A stretch of 37,037 bases of DNA from Oscillospiraceae bacterium. Lineage in GTDB: Bacteria; Bacillota; Clostridia; Oscillospirales; CAG-272. This document shows, one piece after another, positions 16,753 to 23,734 of this stretch (position 1 is the first letter of the stretch; the number at the start of each line of letters is the position of its first letter). Location of the stretch: the NCBI GenBank assembly GCA_015064685.1, contig SVRT01000024.1, positions 1 through 37,037 of the forward strand, written 5' to 3'. The notes below the pieces were generated by a model. It was given only the letters and a program-made list of their open reading frames with translations. It ran no database searches and had not been told where the DNA came from. The position numbers and the translations under genes were made by a program.

Positions 16753-17337
16753 ATGAACACGCAAGAGCTTATGAAATTACTTGAGGAGCGCAGGACGTAT
16801 CGCCGTTTTGACGAGTCGCGACCGATCCCCGACGAGGTCGTCGAGGATATGAAAAGATCAGCGTATCTCTCGTCGAGTGCGATGAACCGCCAGCCGCTCA
16901 GATATATCTACGTCCGCACATCTGAAACTGTAAACGCAATTTTCGATATAACAAGCTGGGGCGGAGCGCTCCCGGATGGACTCGGAAGACCTAAGGCGGG
17001 CGAAAGACCGACAATGTTTGTCGTAGTTCTTTCCGCAAGGGAGCTTGAGTCACGTTTTACGGATTATGATGCAGGTCTTGCAACCTCCAATCTCACTCTC
17101 AGCGCCTTCGCTCACGGTGTTGGCTCATGCATACTCGGAAGCGTAAGGGTGGACGAGCTTTGTTCGCTTTTGAATATTTCCGACGAGTTCAGAGTTGTAA
17201 CGGCTATCGGCTTCGGCTATCCGACCCACAAAAGTCGCGTAGAGGATGCCGATGAAAGCATCAAATACTATCTCGATGAATACCTGGACTACGTTGTTCC
17301 CAAAAGAAGAACAGAGGACACCGTAACGGAAATATAG
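16753..17337 (+). CDS. Nitroreductase family protein
   Basis: FMN-dependent oxidoreductase of 194 residues. It has the family N-terminus LLEERRTYRRFDESRPIPDEVVEDMKRSAYLSSSAMNRQPLRY, where the arginine-rich segment and the SSAMNRQP segment bind FMN phosphate. The C-terminal half contains GVGSCILGSVRVDEL and VVTAIGFGYPTHKSR. Family members reduce nitro compounds, quinones or enones with NAD(P)H, and the physiological substrate is unknown. The ATG follows AAAGGGG and lies 12 bp after polA, so the two are probably co-transcribed; a link to DNA repair is only a possibility. No terminator is evident after it. Confidence 0.92.
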   Translation: MNTQELMKLLEERRTYRRFDESRPIPDEVVEDMKRSAYLSSSAMNRQPLRYIYVRTSETVNAIFDITSWGGALPDGLGRPKAGERPTMFVVVLSARELESRFTDYDAGLATSNLTLSAFAHGVGSCILGSVRVDELCSLLNISDEFRVVTAIGFGYPTHKSRVEDADESIKYYLDEYLDYVVPKRRTEDTVTEI

Positions 17338-17387
17338 GTTGGTGCTAAAATCTGTAAATGTATTAAATATCAGCGGTAACAGTATTA

Positions 17388-17417
17388 TTTACAAAATGTT
17401 CTTTGCGGTGGTATAAT
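17388..17417 (+). promoter_or_regulatory. Sigma-A promoter of the isomerase-like gene
   Basis: TTTACA, 18-bp spacer, TATAAT with TGG before it, about 38 bp before the ATG. Confidence 0.78.
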
Positions 17418-17454
17418 CGCCATATACAAACCCGATCAACAAGGAGAAAAACAA

Positions 17455-18303
17455 ATGAAGATTTCAGTAACCTCATATTCATTTCAGCAGTATCTGAATT
17501 CAGGAAAGATAGATCATCTCGGAATGATAGATAAAGCGCACGAGATAGGCATCGAGGGCATAGAATTCACGCCTCTGCCGGGCGAGACCTTTGATGAGAG
17601 AAGCGCCCTTGCCAAAAAGCTTTGCGAGAGGGCGGAGGCGGTGGGAATGCCGATCGTTTCCTACACCGTAAACGCAGATCTTTACAAGGGAAGCGACGAG
17701 GCGAATGCCGTTGAGGTGGCAAGACTTAAGGAGCAGCTTGATATCGCCGCTATCCTCGGCGCACCGACAATGCGCCACGACGTGTGCTGGTCAGTTCCAA
17801 AAACAGGAGCGGTCAGAAGCTTTGATGCTATGCTCCCGACACTTGCGAAAAGCGCCAGAGAAATAACCGAATATGCAGCCACGCTCGGCATCCGTACCTG
17901 CTCGGAAAACCACGGTCTCGTGGCTCAGGACAGTGATAGAATGGAGCGACTTTTCAATGCCGTAGGACACGAAAACTACGGTCTTCTCGTTGACATCGGT
18001 AACTTCGTCTGCGTAGACGAGGATAACGTGACCGCCGTCTCGCGAGTAGCCCCCTACGCGATCCACGTTCACGCGAAGGACTTTTATCTCAGCCGAGAGA
18101 AGAAAGAGGGCTGGGGAGTGTCACGCGGATGCAATTATTGGCAGGGAGCCGCAGTCGGAGACGGAGACGTTGACGTCAAAAAGTGCATCGAGGTTCTGAA
18201 AAAAGCGGGATACGACGGATACGTTTCGATCGAATACGAGGGAAAGGATGACTGTATCGATGGCATCCGCCGCGGATATGAATATCTCAAATCGATAATT
18301 TGA
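17455..18303 (+). CDS. Sugar phosphate isomerase/epimerase family protein
   Basis: A 282-residue TIM-barrel protein of the xylose isomerase-like (AP endonuclease 2) superfamily. Metal-binding positions are recognisable: the glutamate in CSENHGLV, the aspartate in LLVDIGNF, the histidines in AIHVHAKDF and the last glutamate in YVSIEYEG. These enzymes isomerise or epimerise sugars such as hydroxypyruvate, tagatose or inosose derivatives; the substrate cannot be chosen from sequence alone. There is no signal peptide, so it acts in the cytoplasm. The start follows AAGGAG. It stands alone, with its own promoter, and the SRP RNA unit follows. Confidence 0.88.
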   Translation: MKISVTSYSFQQYLNSGKIDHLGMIDKAHEIGIEGIEFTPLPGETFDERSALAKKLCERAEAVGMPIVSYTVNADLYKGSDEANAVEVARLKEQLDIAAILGAPTMRHDVCWSVPKTGAVRSFDAMLPTLAKSAREITEYAATLGIRTCSENHGLVAQDSDRMERLFNAVGHENYGLLVDIGNFVCVDEDNVTAVSRVAPYAIHVHAKDFYLSREKKEGWGVSRGCNYWQGAAVGDGDVDVKKCIEVLKKAGYDGYVSIEYEGKDDCIDGIRRGYEYLKSII

Positions 18304-18336
18304 TTTGCGTTTTGGAGTATTTTTTTCAAAAAGCTA

Positions 18337-18365
18337 TTGAAAAATTCTTTTTAATATGATATAAT
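18337..18365 (+). promoter_or_regulatory. Sigma-A promoter of the SRP RNA
   Basis: TTGAAA, 17-bp spacer, TATAAT with TGA before it. The predicted start is near 18372, about 30 nt before the terminal helix of the SRP RNA. The extra 5' segment folds as a 9-bp hairpin (ACGGTCCGA with TCGGGCCGT). Confidence 0.83.
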
Positions 18366-18399
18366 ATATGACGGTCCGATTTTCGGGCCGTCATATTCA

Positions 18400-18710
18400 C
18401 AGAGTGTGCTGTGAAACGAGGCCATACCAGCCGGGGACTTAGCGGAGCCCTGCACCTGAAATCCGCTACAGCAGGGGTGGATCCCGCATTTGAGGGTCAA
18501 ACCTTTTCGAATTGAGTCTTATCCTTTGTGTTGAGGGGTGGGTCTTGCGCAATCGGGAGCTGTGAACCATGTCAGATGGGGAACCAAGCAGCATTAAGCG
18601 GTTAACCCGATGTGCCGCGAGAGCGCCTGCCCTGAGCAGGGGGTACGAAGATCGCGTGGAGGCGAGGTTCGATTTTGCGGTGTATGGTACTCGTTTTGCA
18701 GCACACTAAA
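18400..18710 (+). ncRNA. scr: Large (Bacillus-type) SRP RNA with Alu domain
   Basis: RNA of the signal recognition particle. The ends pair over 18 nt (AGTGTGCTGTGAAACGAG near 18403 with CTCGTTTTGCAGCACACT near 18690). The 5' Alu domain contains CTGCACCTGAAATCCGCTAC (18450-18469), as in Bacillus scRNA. The apical S domain has GTCAGATGG-GGAA-CCAAGCAGCA (split here) with a GGAA tetraloop and the conserved AGCAGCATTAAG that binds Ffh. The gene order with dnaX, ebfC and recR matches B. subtilis. The exact ends are estimates. Confidence 0.93.
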
Positions 18711-18723
18711 TTTATATAAGGTC

Positions 18724-18840
18724 GCCCGGCGCTTTTTTCCGTATGCTGCGTTGTTCCTCAAAAGCAGCTCGACGTAGGAAACTACGCCTTCGCTTTGCTT
18801 TTTTCGGTACGCCTTGCCTACGAAAAAAAATCATCCGGGC
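18724..18840 (+). repeat. Structured repeat copy B, between SRP RNA and dnaX
   Basis: The core 18742-18819 is the same element as in the trpS leader. It is enclosed by GCCCGG/CCGGGC and by a T run pairing with an A run (TTTTTTCCGTA with TACGAAAAAA), giving one long imperfect hairpin. The CGTAG/CTACG stem keeps pairing where copy A has CATAG/CTATG, a compensatory change. It may also act as the SRP RNA terminator. Confidence 0.75.
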
Positions 18841-18890
18841 TTAGTGTAGCTTGCTTTTTATACCATAAATACAGTGAAAGGAGAAAAGAT

Positions 18891-20567
18891 ATGCATCAGG
18901 CACTCTACAGAAAATGGAGACCGAAGAGCTTTGACGAGGTCTACGGTCAGGATCATATTACGTCAATTCTGAAGTATGAAATTGACAACAAGAAATTTTC
19001 GCACGCGTATCTTTTCTGCGGATCGCGCGGAACTGGTAAAACTACCTGCGCGAAGATACTCGCAAAGGCGGTAAACTGTCTTGAGCCTGAGGGAGGAAAT
19101 CCGTGCGGCAGATGTGCGGCTTGCCTTGCGGTTGAAAACGGATCCGCTACCGACGTGCTTGAGATGGATGCGGCATCAAACAACGGTGTCGATAATATAA
19201 GAGATATTCGTGACGAGGTAGTATACTCGCCGTCGAGTCTGAAATACAGAGTTTATATCATAGACGAGGTGCATATGCTCTCACCAAGTGCATTCAACGC
19301 GTTGTTGAAGACGCTTGAAGAGCCTCCGGAGCACGTTGTATTCATCCTCGCAACCACCGAGCTTCATAAGCTCCCGGCAACCATTATATCACGTTGCCAA
19401 AGATTTGATTTCCGCAGGATCACTACGGAGGTCCTCAAAAACCATCTTCTCCGCATAGCAGAGAGAGAGGGAATAGAGATAACCGAGAGTGCGGCAGTTA
19501 TCCTTGCCAAGCACGCTCAGGGAGGAATGAGAGACGCAATAAGCCTTCTCGACCTTTGTGCGGGAAGCCATCGCTTGATCGACGACGCGCTCGTTGCCGA
19601 TACGGTCGGAATAGGCGGACGTGAAAAGATGCTCGATGTGGTCAGCGCGATCGCGAGAAAGGATCACGAGGAGATATTCGCCGCGGTTGATGAAACTGTC
19701 CAATCGTCAAGAGACCTCACGGTCTTCTGGCAGGAGCTTATCTCCGTATACAGAGATCTGCTTATAGTAAAGACCGCAAAGGAGCCGGCAAGATATCTCG
19801 ATCTTACCGACAGTGAGACCGAGGCGTTAACGCGTATAGCAAAGCAATTTTCGACAGAGCAGTTGACTTATCATACGCAGATACTTAACGAGGCGTATCC
19901 CAATATGCTCCGCTCGAACGCGGTCCGCAGGATAATTGCCGAGCTCGCCCTTGTGAGAATGTGTGATGCGAGACTGTCGTCGTCACCCGAGGCAATGCTT
20001 GCGCGTATAGAATCTCTTGAGAGAAGGGTCGCATCCGGTGTTATACAGACTCCAGCCCCCGAAGCAGCGTCCGAAAAGACTGTTAATGAAGAAAAAGCAG
20101 AGACGGCAAGACCTGCAAGACGGCAGTTGAAGGCAGCCTCTGAGGACGATGACGATATGTTCCGCGGAGATGCTCCCGGAGCGTTTAAGCCAAGTGCTAC
20201 CCCCGCACCGAAAAAGACTGTTTCTGCCACGCAAGTAAGCGCTGGACAGAAAATACGTACTTTAAAACCGTTCAAAAACAGAGCGGAGGCACTTGAGATA
20301 ATGGATGCGAAAAGCCCGATGCTTTCGTCTTTTTTCAAAAATGCGAAATGGTACTCTGACGATGACGGAAATATCGTATTGAAATACGAAACGCAATTCC
20401 AGATCGACAATATGAAGATGTTTGACGGAGAGCCCTTCTTCGTCAGCGTGATCTCGCAGGTCACGGGAAGACCGTTCACACTTGCAAACATGAAATGCGA
20501 GTGTGATGCGGAGAAAAAGGGCAATGACGTAATAGATAAAATAATCGAGGCGGCAGAAAACGCCTAA
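18891..20567 (+). CDS. dnaX: DNA polymerase III subunit gamma/tau
   Basis: ATPase of the clamp loader, 558 residues. It has Walker A GSRGTGKT at 44-51, a zinc module C63, C72, C75, C78 (CGRCAAC), DEVHML at 125-130 (Walker B), and the arginine-finger motif TIISRCQRFDF. The C-terminal part (about 370-558) is variable, with an alanine/proline-rich linker and a tau-like end. I chose the ATG at 18891, with AAAGGAG 8 nt upstream; the same frame stays open further upstream only through the repeat. It heads the dnaX-ebfC-recR operon. No obvious promoter stands directly before it, so it may be read through from the SRP RNA promoter. Confidence 0.97.
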   Translation: MHQALYRKWRPKSFDEVYGQDHITSILKYEIDNKKFSHAYLFCGSRGTGKTTCAKILAKAVNCLEPEGGNPCGRCAACLAVENGSATDVLEMDAASNNGVDNIRDIRDEVVYSPSSLKYRVYIIDEVHMLSPSAFNALLKTLEEPPEHVVFILATTELHKLPATIISRCQRFDFRRITTEVLKNHLLRIAEREGIEITESAAVILAKHAQGGMRDAISLLDLCAGSHRLIDDALVADTVGIGGREKMLDVVSAIARKDHEEIFAAVDETVQSSRDLTVFWQELISVYRDLLIVKTAKEPARYLDLTDSETEALTRIAKQFSTEQLTYHTQILNEAYPNMLRSNAVRRIIAELALVRMCDARLSSSPEAMLARIESLERRVASGVIQTPAPEAASEKTVNEEKAETARPARRQLKAASEDDDDMFRGDAPGAFKPSATPAPKKTVSATQVSAGQKIRTLKPFKNRAEALEIMDAKSPMLSSFFKNAKWYSDDDGNIVLKYETQFQIDNMKMFDGEPFFVSVISQVTGRPFTLANMKCECDAEKKGNDVIDKIIEAAENA

Positions 20568-20591
20568 GAAAAATACACGGAGGAAAAAACA

Positions 20592-20939
20592 ATGAGAGCA
20601 AATATACCGAAGGGAATGGGCGGCGGTCCTCAGAATATGCAGGCAATGATCCGTCAGGCACAGAAGATGCAGGAGGATATGGCAACGCTTCAGGAGGATC
20701 TGGATTCCCGTGAGTACGAGATAAAGGCAGGCGGCGGTGTCGTTGCGGTAAAGATCAACGGTAAAAAGGAGATCCTCTCCATTGACATCCAGCCGGAGAT
20801 AGTAGACCCCGACGATATCGAGACTCTTTCCGATATACTCGTAGCGGCAGTTAACGAGGCGATCAAGCGCGTTGAGACCACCAACTCAGAGGAAATGGAC
20901 AAGATCACAAAGGGCATGAATATGCCCGGAATGTTCTGA
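20592..20939 (+). CDS. ebfC: YbaB/EbfC family nucleoid-associated protein
   Basis: A small DNA-binding protein of 115 residues. It has the family pattern: a Met/Gln-rich N-terminal helix (NMQAMIRQAQKMQEDMATLQ), a central sheet (YEIKAGGGVVAVKINGKKEILSI with D-I-Q-P-E-I-V-D-P-D), and a C-terminal helix pair. It forms dimers and coats DNA. It sits between dnaX and recR as in most bacteria. The ATG follows GGAGG, 24 bp after dnaX. Confidence 0.96.
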   Translation: MRANIPKGMGGGPQNMQAMIRQAQKMQEDMATLQEDLDSREYEIKAGGGVVAVKINGKKEILSIDIQPEIVDPDDIETLSDILVAAVNEAIKRVETTNSEEMDKITKGMNMPGMF

Positions 20940-20940
20940 T

Positions 20941-21540
20941 ATGGCTGAATATATCGAGTCGTTGCAAAGGCTCGCTGAGCAATTCGGCAGACTTCAGGGA
21001 ATAGGAAAAAAGAACGCCATGAAAATGGCGTTTTCCGTGCTTGATATGACCGATGAGGACGCGGCGGCATTTGCGCAGGCGATAATCGAGGCAAAGGAAA
21101 AGATACACCTATGCCCGATATGTCAGAATCTCACGGACCGCGACATATGTCCTATTTGCGACGATGAAACGCGCGACAGAAAAACGGTCTGCATCGTGTC
21201 AGATGCCAGAGTCGTGATCTCTATGGAAAAGGTAAGGGAATATAAGGGACTCTATCACGTTTTGCACGGAGTTATCTCACCGATGAACGGAACTACTCCC
21301 GACAAGCTCAAGATCAAGGAGCTTCTTGAGAGGATAAACGAAGGAGAGATCGAGGAAGCTATCGTTGCGACCAACCCGACTGTCGAGGGCGAGGCAACCG
21401 CGATGTATATTTCCAGGCTTTTAAAGAATTTTGATATAAAGGTCACAAGACTTGCGTACGGTGTTCCTATGGGAAGCGACCTTGAGTACGCGGATGAGGT
21501 GACGCTCTACCGCGCGCTTGAGGGAAGACGAGATCTGTGA
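20941..21540 (+). CDS. recR: Recombination mediator RecR
   Basis: Works with RecO (and RecF) to load RecA on SSB-coated DNA. The 199-residue protein has the helix-hairpin-helix region (QFGRLQGIGKKNAMKMA, 14-30), the zinc module C58, C61, C70, C73 and the Toprim domain (about 80-175). The Toprim domain includes VCIVSDARVVISME and ATNPTVEGEATAMYI, and the C-terminal motif VTRLAYGVPMGSDLEYADEVTL follows. It starts one base after the ebfC stop, with no strong ribosome-binding site, so translation is likely coupled. Confidence 0.98.
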   Translation: MAEYIESLQRLAEQFGRLQGIGKKNAMKMAFSVLDMTDEDAAAFAQAIIEAKEKIHLCPICQNLTDRDICPICDDETRDRKTVCIVSDARVVISMEKVREYKGLYHVLHGVISPMNGTTPDKLKIKELLERINEGEIEEAIVATNPTVEGEATAMYISRLLKNFDIKVTRLAYGVPMGSDLEYADEVTLYRALEGRRDL

Positions 21541-21559
21541 TTTTTACGATAGGTGAAAT

Positions 21560-22405
21560 ATGAAATACGAGAACAAAACGTATGGGGAGGAGCGTGCCCT
21601 ATACGGAATAAAGGATTCAAAGGTCATCGGATGCATATTTGACGGCGAGGAGGACGGAGAATCCGCACTCAAGGAGTGCAGAAATATTGAAGTTGAGAAT
21701 TGCTATTTCAACCTGCGCTATCCCTTGTGGCACGTGGACGATGCCAAAATAAAGAAAGCCGAGATGACCGAAAAGTGTCGCGCGGCACTCTGGTATGACA
21801 GTGATATCAGAATAGAAAGCAGTAAGCTTAACGGAATAAAGGCTCTTCGCGAATGTGAAGGAGTTACTCTTTCGGAATGTGAGATCAATTCCGAGGAATT
21901 CGGTTGGAGATGCAGAGGACTCTACGTCGAGAATTGCACGTTGAATTCGCAATATCCTTTTTTCGAATGTAAGGATATGAATGTTGACGGGCTTAGTCTC
22001 ACAGGCAAATACTCTTTCCAGTACATAGAGAATTCAACCTTCAGAAATTGCGTTTTCAAGACCAAGGATGCCTTTTGGCACGCAAAAAACGTCACGGTTT
22101 ATGATAGCGTAATTGCAGGCGAGTATCTCGCGTGGTATTCCGAAAATCTCAGGCTTGTCCGTTGCAAAATTTCGGGGACACAGCCGCTCTGCTACTGTAA
22201 AGGACTTGTGCTTGAGGATTGCGAGATGGAGGGAACCGACCTTTCGTTTGAAAGAAGTGACGTTCGCGCAACAGTTATCGGCAGCATAGACAGCGTAAAG
22301 AATCCTGTTTCGGGATTTATAAGGGCTGACGGAATTGGCGAGGTCATTCTTGAGGAAGAATTTAAGGACGTTTCAGTGTGTAAGATTGAAGATTTTTGCC
22401 ACTAA
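21560..22405 (+). CDS. DUF3737 family right-handed beta-helix protein
   Basis: A 281-residue protein matching the DUF3737 pattern, from the N-terminal YGEERALYGIKDSKVIGCIFDGEEDGESALKEC onward. Imperfect repeats of about 20 residues follow, with alternating hydrophobic and Cys residues (IEVENCYF, VTLSECEIN, LYVENCTLN, LVLEDCEME), which build a parallel beta-helix. Aromatic residues recur at one face (YPLWHV, FGWRCR, YPFFEC, AFWHAK, LAWYSE). There is no signal peptide. The function is unknown, and it is not usually tied to recombination. The start follows AGGTGA 19 bp after recR, so it is probably the last gene of that operon. Confidence 0.85.
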   Translation: MKYENKTYGEERALYGIKDSKVIGCIFDGEEDGESALKECRNIEVENCYFNLRYPLWHVDDAKIKKAEMTEKCRAALWYDSDIRIESSKLNGIKALRECEGVTLSECEINSEEFGWRCRGLYVENCTLNSQYPFFECKDMNVDGLSLTGKYSFQYIENSTFRNCVFKTKDAFWHAKNVTVYDSVIAGEYLAWYSENLRLVRCKISGTQPLCYCKGLVLEDCEMEGTDLSFERSDVRATVIGSIDSVKNPVSGFIRADGIGEVILEEEFKDVSVCKIEDFCH

Positions 22406-22428
22406 AGTCATAAAGATCAAGTTGCCCC

Positions 22429-22457
22429 TTGACAAATGCAGAATAATCCATTATAAT
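22429..22457 (+). promoter_or_regulatory. Sigma-A promoter of the BspA/InlB-like protein gene
   Basis: TTGACA, 17-bp spacer, TATAAT, no extended -10. It lies 51 bp before the start codon, after the DUF3737 stop. Confidence 0.84.
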
Positions 22458-22508
22458 TAAACTATCTATAAGCCCGAACCCAAAGTTTAACAAACAGGGA
22501 GAAATAAT

Positions 22509-23684
22509 ATGAAGAAAAAAACGTTAATACGCGTACTGATCATATCGGCTGTACTGCTTCTTTTAGTCGGTGCAGTCGCAATAGCGATCGTGGCAACAAA
22601 CAGCGCAGCAAAGAGCGCAGAGCTCGTAGAGCTTGAAATTGCCGGAGCAAATTTGTCATTCAGTGATTCGGTATATATCAAGTATGCGGTTTCGTATGCG
22701 AACGTACCTGCGGAGGATATAAGTCTTCTTGTATGGACAGAGCCTCAAAGCTCATACGTAAAGGGAAATGAAACTGTTGCTCTTTCTACCGTAGGAACCG
22801 AGACTGTCGACGGTGTTGAGTGCCTTATTTTCAACTACACCGGTCTTGCAGCAAAGCAGATGACAGATAATGTGTATGCCGTAGCATACGCTAAGGTAGG
22901 CGGCGTTGACTGCTACAGTGCGCCTAAGAAGTACAGCATACTTCAGTATGCGTACAACAAAATGGGTAAAACAGGCACCAAGACGGAAGATGCAAAGCTT
23001 ATAACGCTTCTTGAGGATATGCTCAATTACGGAGCTCTCGCTCAGAAATATACCAACTATAAGACCGATACGCTTGCAACCGATAGCTTCAGTCAGATCA
23101 AGCTTGCGGGCGGCACTCTCAGTGACGGATTCAATTTCGGACTTTATAAAGTTGGTACGAAGGTTAACGTTACCGCTCCTTCAAGCAGTGACGGGATGAC
23201 CTTTGTGGGTTGGAGAAATTCTACGGGCAGTCTTGTATCGACAAGCACCTCGTATACCGTTACCGTGGGTGCCTCGAATGAGGTATATTCAGCGGTATAT
23301 ACAGGAGCTGCAGGAAAGAATCTTGAGTATGTGCCCGGCTTGGACGGTTCTTCGTATTCTGTGATAGGAATAGGAAGCTGCACAGATGCTAATGTTAAGA
23401 TCCCTGCGACTATTGGCGAAAAGGCAGTAACTCAGATTAGCGACGGTGCATTCAAGAGTTGCACAGGTATCAGAAGTGTGTCTATCACCAAGGAAATTAC
23501 CTATATAGGTGCTGAGGTATTCAGCGGTTGCACCGGATTGACATCCATCAGATATGCAGGCTCGGAGAGCGGATGGAATAAGATCACAAAGGATGCAAAT
23601 TGGAGCAACGGAATGGGTAAAATCACCATTAGCTGCGAAGAGAGCGATGCCGATTGGGAGCTTGGCGGAGTACCGCTCGGCTGA
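22509..23684 (+). CDS. Membrane-anchored InlB-repeat / BspA-type leucine-rich repeat protein
   Basis: A 391-residue extracytoplasmic protein with one N-terminal transmembrane or uncleaved signal segment (VLIISAVLLLLVGAVAIAIVAT). The middle (about 35-185) is an Ig-like or unassigned beta region containing NYGALAQKYTNY, seen in many clostridial surface proteins. An InlB B-repeat-like module (about 205-270; KVGTKVNVTAPSSSDGMTFVGW) and a single BspA-type LRR pair (about 290-375; VTQISDGAFKSCTGIRSVSI, TYIGAEVFSGCTGLTSIRY) follow. Such proteins usually mediate adhesion or cell-wall association. It has no LPxTG motif and ends shortly after the LRR, so it is short for its type. A terminator follows. 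Confidence 0.85.
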   Translation: MKKKTLIRVLIISAVLLLLVGAVAIAIVATNSAAKSAELVELEIAGANLSFSDSVYIKYAVSYANVPAEDISLLVWTEPQSSYVKGNETVALSTVGTETVDGVECLIFNYTGLAAKQMTDNVYAVAYAKVGGVDCYSAPKKYSILQYAYNKMGKTGTKTEDAKLITLLEDMLNYGALAQKYTNYKTDTLATDSFSQIKLAGGTLSDGFNFGLYKVGTKVNVTAPSSSDGMTFVGWRNSTGSLVSTSTSYTVTVGASNEVYSAVYTGAAGKNLEYVPGLDGSSYSVIGIGSCTDANVKIPATIGEKAVTQISDGAFKSCTGIRSVSITKEITYIGAEVFSGCTGLTSIRYAGSESGWNKITKDANWSNGMGKITISCEESDADWELGGVPLG

Positions 23685-23698
23685 TAAACATAATAAAA

Positions 23699-23734
23699 AT
23701 GGCTATCTCATTAATTTGAGATAGCCGTTTTTTT
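23699..23734. terminator. Bidirectional terminator
   Basis: GGCTATCTCA and TGAGATAGCC form a 10-bp stem with a 6-nt loop, followed by GTTTTTTT on the plus strand and A/T-rich sequence on the minus side. The end of topB overlaps it. Confidence 0.88.

Noticed and set aside
18795-18890. 32-residue N-terminal extension of DnaX
   Set aside because: It would be coded by the repeat, with a much better ribosome-binding site at the ATG of 18891.
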